Positions 1-11,320 of a stretch of DNA of 64,000 nucleotides are shown here, piece after piece. Below the pieces are notes generated by a model. It did not search any database, was not told where the DNA came from, and was given only the letters and a program-made list of their open reading frames with translations. The stretch is from Gigaspora margarita (taxonomy: Eukaryota; Glomeromycota; Glomeromycetes; Diversisporales; Gigasporaceae). The stretch is from assembly GCA_009809945.1 (NCBI GenBank), contig WTPW01001090.1, positions 1-64,000 on the forward strand. The letters run 5' to 3'. The stretch's first letter is position 1, and every line of letters starts with the position of its first letter. The position numbers were made by a program, and so were the translations under genes.

Positions 1-44
<44 letters not shown>
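1..44. repeat. Poly(A) run at window edge
   Basis: Forty-four consecutive A residues open the window. This may be a homopolymer tract, the A-tail of a retroposon lying outside the window, or an assembly edge; the sequence cannot distinguish these. Confidence 0.8.
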
Positions 45-46
<2 letters not shown>

Positions 47-164
47 AATATAAGTAGTTATTATTGTTGCTATTATAGCAAATTAAAATCCCTTTTATCA
101 AAAATTAAATAAGAATTTTTATCAATTTTTGGTTTTGGCATAAAATTATATAGCTAAATATCAT

Positions 165-280
165 ACTTATGAGAACAATATTATCATTTTACTGTTCTCA
201 AAATATTTTTTAATAGTGAACAGTAAAAAAATTTTACTGTTCACAAATTTATAACAGTGTTCTCATGAGAACTCTGAGAA
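165..280. repeat. Hairpin-forming inverted repeat cluster
   Basis: GTGAACAGTAAAA (216-228) is answered by TTTTACTGTTCAC (232-244), and outer TGAGAACA / TGTTCTCA words bracket it on both sides. It resembles a small decayed foldback element, but no target duplication is visible. Confidence 0.5.
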
Positions 281-1450
281 CACTAATTTCCTACACTAGT
301 AACTATATGTAAGGGTCCAAGGTGAAAATAATTAAATATAAGGAGAAAATTTTTCAGTCAAGGTCCAAATTTATTGAATTAATTAAATTGCAAGTTATTA
401 ACCATATAAATGTAATTTCCTTTTGACAGCTAAACGTGTCACTTTTAATTAGTATTGCACTTATTCTCTTAGCGTCTTATAATTTAATTTTCTCTACTAG
501 TTCAAATTAGTTTTTTTTGATTCTTAATATCTTTGATTATATCAGGTTTCTCTGTTAAAGTGTACCGCAATAGTTTGCAAGGTTTATACCAAATTATTTA
601 TAGTAAATTTGTGACTAGAATTCCAATACAAATTAACTAAACTTTAACAACATACTGTGTGTTAGTAAATTTTGCAAAAGCATTTTACAGCTAACGTGAT
701 AGAATTTATAAACTATAATTATAATACAAAAACTAATACAACTTTAAAAAAAATTGTGCTGCTACAATTGTCAGTAAGCTTGTAAAAATTTTTTTTTTTG
801 ATATAACAAATTATAGAATTTACAACTGTAATTACAATACAAACTAATTCAATCTAATCACATATTGTCATATAGCAAATTTCATAGCAAAATTGTATAC
901 AATAAATTATAATAATACTTAAATCACAAATCTGTTCTGCACAACCTGTGTATTATAATAATAAGCTTTATAATTAAATTTTCACAATAAATTATAATAG
1001 AATTTATGACTATAATTCTAATGCAAACTAACACAACTTTAACTACATATTGTGTATTTATAATAGTTTGTAAATTTTTATAACAAATTTTTTTGACAAT
1101 AAGTTATAATATATTTTGAGATTATAATATTACTACAATAGTTATAAGCTTGCAACCACAAATTGAACTACTATAATAGCTTATAAGTTTTTTAATATAG
1201 TAGAATTTTTTATAGTAAATCGAAATAGAATTATGAAAATTCAATATAAACAAATTTATGATTGCAAATAAAGTTAAAGTTGGTTTTATAGTAAAATTGT
1301 TAAGAATTTATCTAAGAATATCTGATTTTTGTTACTATTGATGTATAAGCTTTGGTAAACCAATTCATTAGCTAAATCATAAGAATTGCTAATGTATAAT
1401 TATTCAAATTTAAATTATACTAATACATATAACACAATAGCAGTAATAAA
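281..1450. repeat. AT-rich non-coding DNA with about four diverged repeat units
   Basis: No open frame of note. Between about 608 and 1070 a motif of the form agaattta-n-act-n-taattnnaatacaaactaa-n-caacttta recurs about four times (near 608, 700, 812 and 1000) at irregular spacing, often followed by 'catattgt'. This looks like an old, diverged tandem repeat. The rest of the stretch is simple AT-rich sequence. Confidence 0.45.
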
Positions 1451-1748
1451 AGACCTAGACATCTCATATAGGTTATAACTTGGGTTTGGCCAATTTTGAC
1501 CTAATTTGCTGAAAAAAATGTAACTACTTTTTGTTAAATAACTTTTGATCCTAATCAGCAATCCGAATTAAATTAACTTTTTTTTGTTAAATGTACCTTA
1601 CTGAAAGCCATATTTAAAAAAAAAGTTCATTCAAATTGGATTACTAGATGGCAAGATAATTGCTAAAAACTGTTTTTTTGCTTCTCAAATTTCAGGGTTT
1701 TTGTTAAATGCATAATATATAACCTCTGTACAAGATGTCCAGGGTCCT
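1451..1748. mobile_element. Non-autonomous DNA transposon, older copy of the 13623 family
   Basis: It begins AGACCTAGACATCTC and ends AGATGTCCAGGGTCCT, imperfect terminal inverted repeats. The interior matches the element at 13623-13914 throughout (the 'ggttataac' and 'ttttggccaattttgacctaa' stretches, and 'cttctcaaatttcagg'). The termini have diverged and no clean target duplication remains, so this is an older copy. It has no coding capacity. Confidence 0.75.
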
Positions 1749-2274
1749 ATAATGCGAGACAGGAAATGCATCTACTTGTTACTAATAAAAACTTTAAATT
1801 ATTATAACTTTTTAAAACAAGTTAAATCAAAAAATCCTCTAACAAATTGATAGAATTTTAACTAAATTACATTTCTGTTAGAGGATTTTTTATTATTTTT
1901 TGATTTAAGAAATTATTAAGAGTTAAAGTTATAAAGATTTTAAAAATTGGCATTTAATATAAAAAAAAAGAAAAATATATGTTTAATTAACCAATTAGAA
2001 TTAATTATACAAATTAGCTAATCATAATTGATTATATAAGCATCAAAAATTAGCACCTTATATGTATAGAGTGGATGCTTTATGCTTTCCACACTGTAGT
2101 AATAAATTATCTGTTTTACTATAAAACTAACTATATTAAAGCATATCAATAAACAAAATTAATTATTTACATAGCTTGTATAACATATTTCTTGATTCCA
2201 ATTTCATAAATATTACTTTCGATAACCATATGCTCAAATTTTTGAATTTATAAGTAAAGCTTATTTTTTAAAAA
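1749..2274. repeat. AT-rich non-coding DNA with a long hairpin
   Basis: Around 1830-1907 AAATCAAAAAATCCTCTAAC is matched in reverse by GTTAGAGGATTTTTT and TTTTTTGATTT, the second arm carrying a short extra segment. The hairpin arms suggest a small foldback element. The remaining bases up to 2274 show nothing recognisable. Confidence 0.5.
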
Positions 2275-2470
2275 ACTTTAAAGCTAAATAACTTTTGATC
2301 TACTAATCCTTTTTAAATGATTTTATTACCAAAATGTTCATCACTCTGAGATGATTCTAATGAGCCCAAAATTATTAAAACCCAGCCATAGCATCATAAA
2401 AAAAGCACTATCAAATAAGTAACAAATCTGTATAGTGAGAAAATTGGTTAGACATAGATCTAACCAATTG
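2275..2470. repeat. Fragment related to the 61111-62066 foldback element
   Basis: The sequence 'taaataacttttgat' followed by a block on 'gattttattaccaaaatgttc', 'gagatgattctaatgagccc' and 'aaaattattaaaaccca' is a diverged copy of the arm of the foldback element at 61111-62066. It ends with a perfect hairpin, AATTGGTTAGA (2442-2452) against TCTAACCAATT (2459-2469). Confidence 0.6.
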
Positions 2471-2574
2471 TTTCACTCTGCAGATACATCACATTAATAT
2501 TTGCAATCAAAATCAGTTATGATATGTGATCTACCTTTTTGGCTCAGTCTATTACAAGATCTTTCACTTTGTAT

Positions 2575-2790
2575 GACCAATTAAAATTGCAAGTTTTTGT
2601 TTACACAGATGAAGCAAAAAAAGCAAAAAATGTGAGAAATATAAAAAATGAGTATCTAAACCTTTCTTAGTTTGTTAAGAAAAAACATCAGGAACAATTT
2701 TACATATAGAGCCTTCTAACTTTAGCCTCTATAGACTCTAAACAAACTCTAACCTTAATTTAAATTCACAGCTTAAATGTTCTCCTATTT
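2575..2790. repeat. Dispersed repeat, copy 1 of 3
   Basis: Contains 'aaaaaatg', 'gagtatctaaacct', a 'gacaattttac'-like word and 'ctctaaccttaatttaaat' in the same order as 3640-3850 and 4125-4350. The same order of words occurs inside the hAT element at 11026-11320 in the opposite orientation. These are therefore probably old members of that hAT family with decayed ends. Confidence 0.55.
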
Positions 2791-2824
2791 GTATATATAA
2801 TTATTAATTAATATAGTAATAAAC

Positions 2825-3022
2825 TAGTCGACCTCCTATAAGATCACCTCCCCTACAATCACATCATATAAAAACCCCTCTCTATATCACATTTTTGTTG
2901 AAGTTAATTTACTATTAAACATATAAAAAATACCTCTATAAAAGCACAGTTACTTTAATAAGCACATTTTAAAAAAAGTTCTTAAGTTAAAAAACGTGTG
3001 ATCTTATAGGAGGTCGACTGTA
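2825..3022. mobile_element. Tc1/mariner-like MITE (TA target)
   Basis: Starts TAGTCGACCTCCTATAAGAT and ends ATCTTATAGGAGGTCGACTG-TA, so about 22 bp of terminal inverted repeat are essentially perfect. TA dinucleotides flank both ends. There is no open reading frame. The terminus CAGTCGACC resembles that of the element at 43081-43265 (CAGTCGCAC), which suggests mobilisation by related transposases. Confidence 0.85.
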
Positions 3023-3119
3023 TAATCTTAACATTCTAACAAAAGATATTTATTTGTAAATATATAGCTAATCAATGTAAACAAGATAAATCTAAACTAG
3101 AGAATAAAACTATATTATT

Positions 3120-4110
3120 AGATTATATTAGTTTCATGCAATTTACTATAAAAATTCTGTTTTTATACTTATTTGTAGTGAGTATATAAGTTATTAGGCA
3201 TGTTAGATATTAAAAGTTAATTTTTGAATGATTTAATATAAAAAATTCTGTTCCTGCACTTACAAACTATTGTGAGTTATGTTGGTTTCATATTGAAATA
3301 ATCGTAATTTCTAAGTAATTTATTGTAAAAATTCTATTACTAGACCTACAGACAATAGTAGTAACAAACTTAATTTAGATAGAGTATATTAGTTTTGTAT
3401 TGGAATAATCATGGTTTTTATAGTAATTTAATATAACAAATTCTGTACTTACTAACTATTATAGCTATGTAATTTAGATAAAGCTATATTGGTTTTGTAT
3501 TGAAATGGTCATGGTTTTCAAGTAATTTCTATAAAATTCTATTACTGGACTTAAACTATAGTGGTAAATGTAATTTAGATTGAGTATGTTAATTTTGTAT
3601 TGGAATGACCAAGTAATTAAAAAATTTACTTACAGATTCACATAATAAAAAACTATCAAATTGTAAAATTTGTACTTTACAGATAAAAAAAGAAAATAAA
3701 AATGCTAAAAATACAAAATGAGTATATAGACCTGTCTAAAAGCATTAATAAAAATGTCAAAAAGACAATTATACTTATAAACAAGCTCTAGCCCCAACCT
3801 CTAACTTACCCTTACTCTAATTTTAATTTAAATAATCAAAAACATATAAATGCATCTAGTTTAGCCATCCCTATTCTATATTTACAAACTATTATAGCTA
3901 TGTGATTTAGATAAAACCATACTAGTTTCATATTGGAATAATCATAGTTTCCAAGTAATTTCTATAAAATTTTATTACTGAACTTACAAACTATAGTGGC
4001 AAATATGATTTAGATTAAGTAAATTAGGTTTGTATTGGAATAACCAGTTATTTAAATTAAACAATTTAATTACTAAACTTATAAACTATTGTGGAATTAT
4101 TGCAGGAGTT
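3120..4110. repeat. Diverged tandem repeat, units of about 115 bp
   Basis: A unit reading approximately 'ttggttttgtattgaaat', '-catggttttnaagtaattt', 'ataaaattctattactg' and '-acttanaaactatagtggtaa', then 'taatttagat', recurs at about 3240, 3350, 3470, 3560, 3890 and 4000. Copy 2 of the 2575 repeat (3640-3850) lies in the middle of the array, probably as an insertion. Confidence 0.65.
3640..3850. repeat. Dispersed repeat, copy 2 of 3
   Basis: Same order of motifs as 2575-2790 and 4125-4350, including 'cacataataaaaa', 'gacaattatacttataaacaagctctagcc' in shortened form and 'aacttaccctt'. It interrupts the 115-bp tandem repeat. Confidence 0.6.
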
Positions 4111-4124
4111 ATCTAAAGCAAGAT

Positions 4125-4350
4125 GCATTCACATAATAAAAAGCCAATTAAATCATAAAATTTGGATCAGAAAAATCAAAGAAAAAGTAAAAAATGCTAA
4201 AATGCAAAAAACAAATATCTAGATCTGTTAAAAAGAATTAATAAAAAATGTTGAGAAGACAATTTTACTTATAAAACAAGCTCTAGCCCTAATTCCTAAC
4301 TTACCCTGCTCTAATTTTAACTAAATAACTAAATAATTAAAAACATATAA
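4125..4350. repeat. Dispersed repeat, copy 3 of 3
   Basis: Close copy of 3640-3850: 'cacataataaaaa', 'atctagatctgtt', 'gacaattttacttataaa', 'caagctctagccctaa' and 'taacttaccct' occur in the same order. It has no coding capacity. Confidence 0.6.
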
Positions 4351-4455
4351 TGCATACAGTTAAATAGTAATCATGATTTATGTAATTTATGATTTATTGC
4401 ATTATCAAAGATCTGTTGTTTTATACATATATATGTATAGCAATTAATAACTAAT

Positions 4456-5370
4456 TTTTTTTTTTTTTTTTTAATGTTAAAGGTGAGACCATGCTTTAAT
4501 CTTTATTAAATTTAATAGAAACTTTTTACAAAACAAAACTTTCATTGCTTAAATCTATTGTTAAGAGTAAAAACTCAAACTTATATCTAAATATAATTTA
4601 AATACTTATCTGCAGCTTAAACCTACCAGAGTTGCCAAAGCTCACCTAGTTGGTTATAAAGAAGGATATCAAAGAAGTGTGTTGAGTATTTAATCCATTC
4701 AGGAAGCCATATTTCAATTTTATGAATTGAAGTTTGTGTATAAGTTCATTTTTATTATAAGAGGTATTTAGAAATAAATAAGTTAATAAAGTATTATTTT
4801 GAGAAGGTTGTAAAGATATAGGCTGGTTTTGTGATCTGGAAATGCAATAAGGAATCCAAATCTTTGTATAGATTTGTTGATTGATATTGAGAAGCAATTG
4901 AATAGAAAGAGAACTAGCAGATTAATAGATGAAGAATATTCATGTATTGTATTTATAATCTCAAAAGAAATAAAACCAGATAGAGTAGAAAATAATGAAG
5001 GTCTATTTAAGAAATAGTGAATTTGGAAGCTATCCAAATTTATAATTTGAGAATAAAGATTTTTAGCATTAGCTTGTGAAGTTTCAAGTCTACTAGGACT
5101 CAAAATAGTGTGTAATAAGCTTTGTATAATACTGAATAATGGATTAGAAGTAGAACAGATAGCTCAATGTAGTATATCACTTACATTGTGGCAAATATAG
5201 CAAGTATTAGGGTATTCTAGATTTCTTTTGTGCAAAATATATAGTGCTATAAGATCATCTAAAAGTATTTTAACTCTGAATGATTTAAGTGCTAAAGATT
5301 GAAACTGTAAGAAAAGTAACAGATTTTTTGATTGTTGATAATATAGAGCCAAGAGGCATTATAGTTAATA
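4456..5370 (-). mobile_element. LINE, 5'-truncated 3' end with zf-RVT remnant
   Basis: A non-LTR retrotransposon 3' end on the minus strand. A run of T at 4457-4474 on the plus strand is its A-tail, preceded (reading minus) by AATAAAGATTAAAGCATGG. The 3' UTR word 'ctaccagagttgccaaagctca' is shared, with changes, with the larger LINE at 11695-14352. Near 5165-5215 the minus strand encodes CYIC-x7-HC, the C-x2-C-x7-H zinc-finger found at the C-terminus of many LINE reverse transcriptases. Three short frames in different phases cover the C-terminal part, so the copy is dead through several frameshifts. The 5' part, including reverse transcriptase, is absent, as expected of incomplete target-primed reverse transcription. 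Confidence 0.75.
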
Positions 5371-5551
5371 TGTTGAGAGATAGCAATCTATTGCTAGAAG
5401 CAGTTTTGTGATGACCAAAATGCTGTTATCTGTGCATAGCATATTGTTCTTATACTATGTCAGATAGGAAGTTAAAGAAAAATTTATCAAAATAAAGTGT
5501 ATGCTAGGGGTTGTATAAATTGTGTAGATTAAAAATAAGATATTAATAACT

Positions 5552-6812
5552 AATAAGTAGCTGCACGACGTAGTCGCACTAAACCAGAAATGGATAATAA
5601 GCCTAGCGGCATTGTTTGAATAATGGCCAGAATTAAGCTTAATTCAATAAAAATTTGAAATTACATTTTTGGGCATTTATATGGAAAGTCTAATTATTAC
5701 TGTGACTTTTTATACTACCCAAAAATTATGAGCCATATTTGACAGATGTGTTAAAATGAGTTAAATAATTCAACTATAATTAACTATTTAATTACATAAA
5801 ATTTTTAATAAATATATAAGTTATATACCATAAACCGATCAACTTTAAAAAATAGGAAATGTGTTTAGAGCGAGGAGATTGATGTAATAATTAGATTCGG
5901 GAATCATTTTGATAGATGTTTCATGTGATAATTATTAATAATTGTGGCAGATTAATGAAATCAGATTAAACTGAGACCCCTCTTGCTCACCTTTAAAGCT
6001 TATAAAACCCAATATACTCATTTATTAATAACCCTAACCCTAATGCTAAAAAAAACCCCAAAAATGTCCTCTAAAAAATTTTAAAATTTTGCTTAAAAAA
6101 ATAGAAAATTTTATTTTAATAATCCGTTTTCATTTTAATCTATCATAATAATTATGAAAATCAAATAGTAATTTGGGGTTCTTAATTTAGATCTAATTAT
6201 AAAAGGGCGCAATCATGTTTTGAAACTTTGAACTGATATAGAGCTATATTTTGTAGAATTTAGCTTATTTGGGTCACATTACGAATTTTGCAATGATCAT
6301 CAGCAAATTTTGACAATTATTTTTTGGTAATAAAAATGTAGTTTTCGATACTATTTAAAGTTATTTTTAAGTTATACAAAAATTTGTCTAATTTAGTAAA
6401 TTAATTCAATAACTCTATTCAATGCAGATATCAGGTATCAACATCGTCATTGCCCTTTAAATATATTATTATTGTTCTTGCATTACATAACTTTAAATTA
6501 TTACCTTATTAATGCCCTCTCTACATTGTTTTGTAAACTGATACTTAAATTGAGTGCATAATTAATCAGATCAAATTAAGTGATATCATGACTCAGATCA
6601 AAATAATTCGTGACCTCATATCACTTGATTAATCCTACAACCAATGTATTCACAGAGATTGCATAAAAATTTAGAATTTTTACCTTCTTCTCTACAAGAC
6701 GTTAAAGTAATTTTGTAATCAGCAAGGTAATTCAGAATTAGATATATAATATTTACATCATAACGTACTAATTCCCCATTCCTGGCGCAACTGCATTGTG
6801 CAGCTACTTATT
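5552..6812. mobile_element. 1.26-kb non-autonomous TIR element
   Basis: Starts AATAAGTAGCTGCACGACGT and ends with CATTGTGCAGCTACTTATT, inverted repeats of about 26 bp with a few mismatches. No open frame codes for a transposase. Inner positions are AT-rich, with 'accctaaccctaa' near 6030. The superfamily is uncertain because the target duplication is masked by AT-rich flanks. Confidence 0.65.
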
Positions 6813-7413
6813 AAAAAACAGAATAAAATACGATTTACACAGCAGATTTCACTACTTCACTACAATCAATTAACCAATTAATCATACATCAGATAAGTAA
6901 TCAAGTTTTAAATTATATATTAGAATTTCCTTTAATTGCTACCTATTTACGGTATGGCTCCTTCATGTTAGTGAAACAATAATAAAAAAAAAGTTATTTT
7001 ATCAATCGCCACTTGTATCTATCTATGGTATGGCTCCTGTTAATGAAACAATAATTAAAAAAAAGTTATTTTTATAATGATCAGCATGCACTTTAATCGA
7101 GACCAAAACATGTTAAAGCGTTTCAATTCTCATACAATAGACAAATATAGTACTATGTGATGCATAAAGTGATATTTAAGTGCAGAAATTCATGTTTTTA
7201 CTGCGTTCAGCACAATGTCCAATCAAGTATGAGATTTTGCGGACGTACGGCATTAAAAATGTCTCAGTAACCATATACTTCATAATATTACATATCACTC
7301 CATTCCTGGTATAATTATTATGCATCAATTTAATTAATTTGATAATAATTGATTATTAAATTTATAATAATGTTCATCTAATTACAATATATATCAATTA
7401 TAAATATGTAACA
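6813..7413. repeat. Non-coding stretch with a roughly 68-bp direct repeat
   Basis: 'ctatttacggtatggctcc', 'gaaacaataat' and 'aaaaaaagttatttt' (about 6946-7010) are repeated at about 7018-7078 as 'ctatctatggtatggctcc' and so on. The remainder up to 7413 is AT-rich with nothing recognised. Confidence 0.55.
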
Positions 7414-7421
7414 ATATACAG

Positions 7422-7676
7422 TAGGGTTCCTCAAATTCAAATCAAATCAAATATTGGGCCAATTTGAATTTGATCAAATCAAATTGACCCTGATTTGAAT
7501 TTGATATGATTCAAATATTTGGATTTGAATTTGATTTGAATTTGAATTTTTAATAGTAATTTTCAAATCAAATCAAATATTTGTCAAATCAAATCAAATT
7601 TGGCCAGATTTGAATTTGAATTTGATCAAATATTTGATTCAAATATTTGAAGATCAAATCAAATTGTGAAACTCTA
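7422..7676. mobile_element. hAT MITE with self-similar AAATCAAAT interior
   Basis: TAGGGTTCCTC at the left and GTGAAACTCTA at the right form imperfect hAT-type ends. ATATACAG (7414-7421 and 7677-7684) is an exact 8-bp target duplication. The interior is almost entirely permutations of AAATCAAAT / TTTGAATTT, which makes the whole 255 bp able to fold on itself. It inserted into the end of a Tc1/mariner-like terminus (7678 onward). Confidence 0.85.
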
Positions 7677-7725
7677 ATATACAGTATGGGACAGCAAGAA
7701 ACATCCAATTTTTTTGCAGTTATTT
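7677..7725 (+). mobile_element. Tc1/mariner-like terminus, fragment
   Basis: TACAGTATGGGACAGCAAGA and 'aacatccaattttttt' match, in inverted orientation, the ends at 14834 and 49302 (ACAGTACGGGACAGTAAGAA). The rest of the element is not recognisable beyond about 7725. Confidence 0.6.
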
Positions 7726-7798
7726 AAAGTCTTATAATTTAATTACAAACAATTATTTTAAAAATCTCTCTTGCAAATTTATTATTTATAACCTAAAC

Positions 7799-7910
7799 CA
7801 GTATTGGGAATTGGATATGTTCAATTAAAATTTTTGATTGAACAGTTTTGAACATGTTCAAAACTGTCCAAAACTGTCCAAAATTGTCCAAAACTCAAAA
7901 TCAAAAAAAA
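7799..7910. mobile_element. hAT-like end with GTCCAAAA repeats, partial
   Basis: CAGTATTGGGAATTGG is a hAT-type end like that at 11781 (CAGTATTGTAC), and both elements contain repeated 'tgtccaaaa' words. A matching right end was not found, so this is a terminal fragment or a copy interrupted by the tRNA-headed element that follows. Confidence 0.45.
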
Positions 7911-7914
7911 ATTT

Positions 7915-8410
7915 TTAACTTCACTCCACTATTCTGAAGGTTCTAGATACTTTATGATTTCTTTTACCTCTAAGGCCAGAGTTATCATTCAGTGGAGGGC
8001 ATATGGCCTCTGATTCATCACCAAACTAGTAAGATAACTCATGCTCTATTAAGTCTATCTTTTTGTTTTTCTGGGTCCCTAATCTTGCGGTATAGGCCCT
8101 ACTTTATCTAGGTCTGCAGTTCTCTAACTACACATGACCCACTAGTTAGATTGCACTTTGTAAAGTTGGATTTATTCAATGTTTATATCATTTGTTGATA
8201 GATTTGCTTTATCTGGTTGTCCTGACCCTGTGGCTATACCAGTAAACTGCATCTTATTTATGAATTTTTTGTTCTTTTTTTCTTAATTAGAAAATCCTCT
8301 TAAGATCTTTTTCCAGTTATAGTCCTAGCAAAAACTTGTCCTCTAGTTGGATTCAAACTCACGACCTTGTAACTGTAACCTAGAAGCACTAATTACTACA
8401 CTCTCAACCC
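7915..8410 (-). mobile_element. tRNA-headed SINE-like retroposon
   Basis: Read on the minus strand from 8410, GGGTTGAGAGTGTAGTAATT carries an A-box-like 'GTGTAGTAATTAGTGC' and, about 45 bases on, a B box 'GTGAGTTTGAATCC' (plus 8347-8360). These are the internal RNA polymerase III promoter elements of a tRNA. A unique body of about 420 bp follows and ends near 7915 in an A/T-rich tail. It does not fold well as a working tRNA. No target duplication was found. Confidence 0.6.
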
Positions 8411-8548
8411 ATAGATCAATATTTTTTAAATTAGTAAAATATATAATACTTATATTTTTGTACTTAAATAAATAAAATAAAGATTATGCATATAATTTAA
8501 GTTTTAAATTTAAATATTATAAAAATATTAGAGATTTTATTACTATAT
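8411..8548. other. AT-rich spacer
   Basis: Nothing recognised; simple AT-rich sequence between the tRNA-headed element and the foldback element. Confidence 0.5.
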
Positions 8549-8966
8549 GAGTTCAAAAATAAGCTACCTTTTTTGGGCAAAAAATTACACTTAAAATTAG
8601 ATGTGAAAGAGGTTTTTTAGTGATCGCGAGTATGTAAATTAATACTTGTCATTTAAGTAAACTTGTTTAAAAGATCAAAATATGCATATTTTGAAATTTT
8701 GATTAAAATAAAAACTTTTTATTATTTAACTTTTAATTTACTTTGTTGAATATATTTTTTTAAAAAATTTTAATTTTTTTATTGAATGCGAAAATTAAAA
8801 GTCAAATAATAAAATTTTCTTCAATCTTGCTAAAAATTTTAATATATATATAAATTTTGATCTCTTGGATAAGTTTACTTAAGCAGTAATAATTGATTTA
8901 CATAGTAAAAGTTGGACTTTACTATGTAACAACTATTGTTATTTGTGGGTATCTTATTTTTGAATC
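8549..8966. mobile_element. Foldback element, about 418 bp
   Basis: The left arm begins GAGTTCAAAAATAAGCTACC and the right arm ends GGGTATCTTATTTTTGAATC. Inner arms also pair: 'aagtaaacttgtttaaaagatcaaaat' in the left half has its reverse complement near 8840-8885, and 'ttattatttaacttttaattt' near 8800. The palindrome centre is close to 8757. It has no coding capacity and no clear target duplication. Confidence 0.75.
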
Positions 8967-9144
8967 AAAAACATTTTTGAGTTTTTTGACTAAAAGCAGG
9001 GATAGTTTATTTTGGTAGTAGCCTATTTTAGAACACATACAATATAGAGCATTATTAATTGAAACATGTATAGTAAAATTAAAAATTAATAAAAAATTAT
9101 AGTAATACTGAGTATTGTTATTTAATATAATTATATATGTTAAT
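8967..9144. other. AT-rich spacer ending in target duplication
   Basis: No gene. Its last 16 bases (AATTATATATGTTAAT, 9129-9144) are the left copy of the target duplication of the retroposon at 9145-11485. Confidence 0.7.
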
Positions 9145-9157
9145 GGGGTGTGCTGAC

Positions 9158-9774
9158 TAGGGTTGGAGGCACAGTATCAGAGGGCATACCTCAGGGAGCA
9201 TACCCCCGGGGCATGCCCCTATCATGTGATATTATTATGTGATTTGAAAGGAATATGATTGGATAATTAAGTATGCTAGAGTCATAGTAAAAAAAATTAT
9301 AACACAACTATATCCCAAACTTAGTTGTCTATTTGGTTTTTCTAAAATATTTTATTTTTTATCAGAAATATTTATAACATAAAATAAAACATTGCAGCAG
9401 CAAATTTATTTTTTATATCATTTATATTTTTAGCATTTTTTAATATAAAATATATAATAAAGAAATGTCCAAAGCCAATAATAAATGATATATTTTATGG
9501 TTAGTTAAAATACTTTATAAATTTGCTATGATATAATTAGTAAAAAAATCAAGAAATTAATCAATAGCAGACTAAAGCAAAATATTTTTTCTAAAGGCTC
9601 AAAAAAGATAGTGAGAAGAAAGTTTAGAATATTAATTTATTGGTCAATCGATCTATATAAATTAGCCAATTATATTCATTATAGGAGGCATGCTCGGGGC
9701 ACAAAGGAGCATGCCCTTGTCAAAGGCATGCCCCTCTGGGCATGCCTCAAAAATTTCCTGTACCCCCAACCCTA
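9158..9774. mobile_element. hAT element inside the tRNA-like head
   Basis: Ends TAGGGTTGGAGG and CCCCCAACCCTA. The flanks GTGCTGAC (9150-9157) and GTGCTGAT (9775-9782) match at 7 of 8 positions, as for an aged hAT target duplication. Subterminal 'gggcatgccc', 'aggcatgc' and 'catgcctc' words are repeated in both orientations near both ends. The middle is AT-rich and non-coding. It splits the tRNA-like head of the retroposon at about its eighth position. Confidence 0.85.
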
Positions 9775-10546
9775 GTGCTGATATAGCGAAGTTGGATTGT
9801 TGTCATCCCCAAGCAACAAGTGCAGAGTTCGTATCCTACTGAAGATGTTTCAAAAATTGCATTTGTGTTATGGTAACTAATCTGTGCAACAACTAATTGG
9901 ATCTTTGATCTGTAACCCAGTACACCAAATTATTGGGAGCTAACTGACTTGTGTAATATTATACAAGAAAAAGAAGGTGCATAAACCCTAGGAATTAGCA
10001 GAGAAACCCGCTTGGCAAAACCCAAGTAGAGAAATACTCAACTTTTGATGGTGCTAGAGAAAAAGAAACTTGGATGAGAACTGACTAGAAGCAAACCTAC
10101 AACAAAAAGGGTTGGAGGACCCTACCAACCAGACCACCAGAGTCATACTGGAGGAAAAGGATATATGTTTCAGAAGCATGTACCAAAAGAGAGACCTATG
10201 GCATTCTAACGCCAGGCTAACCAACCCTTTCTGGTCTTAGGATTGAGAGTAAAAATGCAACTGGAGAAAAGAAGCTGGTCAAGAGACTGACCATGCGCTG
10301 GGGTTGGAGAACGTCATATAGCAAAAGTAGATAATAGTAGCAGTTAGAGTAACCCTTGACTGCAAGTGGTCTGCCTCGGTATATGTGTAAGTTACCGAAA
10401 AGTTGTCATAAGGAATTCAGTTAAGTATTCAGAACTGATCTTGACTGACTAATATATCAAAGGGCTATACCAGAATACAAGTTGGATTGTCAGGAGGAGC
10501 AGAGACCAGAGGGTTTAAATAGATAACCCCCTAGCTGGGTTGCAGG

Positions 10547-10699
10547 CAGTGTTAAAGATTTCATGTTTCCAGTGTTTCCAAGAAAATTTAAAAAAATATA
10601 GGAATACTACATTTAGAATTTATGTTCCTTATTAGGAACAAAGTGGGAACATAAAAGTTATAATTTGTGTTCCCTATTGTAATAGTTTTTGGCATGGCA

Positions 10700-10734
<35 letters not shown>

Positions 10735-10854
10735 TTGTGGGATCGGATTGTAGTATCAATTATTATTATAGGAACATTAAAACTTTTTTGGGAATATAAA
10801 TTTAATATTTTATGTTCCTAAAGAACAAAAAAAAATTTCAAATTTTTTTCACTG
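10547..10854. mobile_element. hAT MITE with poly(T) centre
   Basis: CAGTGTTAAAG at the left and TTTTTTTCACTG at the right, flanked by an exact 8-bp duplication GTTGCAGG (10539-10546 and 10855-10862). Inside, 'tatgttcct' type words occur in both orientations, and a run of about 30 T lies near 10705-10732. Inserted into the tRNA-headed retroposon. Confidence 0.9.
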
Positions 10855-11025
10855 GTTGCAGGTATAGCAACTAGTGTAGAACCTTTGACTGGACTACTTA
10901 ACAAAATATATAGAGAAAGGTAGGGTATTAGTTTGCTTATTTTTGGTCTTTTTGTGCAGATTATTTTCTTTTATAGTAATTAGTTTGCTTATTTTTGACT
11001 TTTTTTGCAGATCTTTCTATATTTG

Positions 11026-11320
11026 GGGGATGGCTAAAGCCATGTACCCACGTGATTTTTTGAAAATTTAGTTAAAATTAGGGTTAGAGCCTGTTGAGCA
11101 TTAGGGTCAGGGTTAGGGTTAGAACAGATATATAGGTAAAATTGCCTTCTCGGCATTTTTTATTAATGGCCCAAGACAGGTTTGAACTGCCGTTTTTACA
11201 TTCTTGTGTTTTTTTTGTTTTTTGTCTTCTTCGGGCTGATCTGTGTAAACAAAATTTTGTGACTCCGGTTGATTGATTTACACAAAAATGTCACATGGGT
11301 ACATGGCTTTTGACGACCCC
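11026..11320. mobile_element. hAT MITE, GCCATGTACCCA ends
   Basis: GGGGATGGCTAAAGCCATGT at the left answers ACATGGCTTTTGACGACCCC at the right. An exact 8-bp duplication TATATTTG lies at 11018-11025 and 11321-11328. The interior holds a telomere-like 'agggttagggttag' and is related to the old repeats at 2575, 3640 and 4125. Third insertion in the same retroposon. Confidence 0.9.

Noticed and set aside
5552-6812. Helitron
   Set aside because: It has inverted terminal repeats, and no CTRR 3' hairpin end was seen.
11095-11125. Telomere repeat (TTAGGG) array; also near 6030 and 41395
   Set aside because: Only two or three imperfect units inside transposons; not a telomere.
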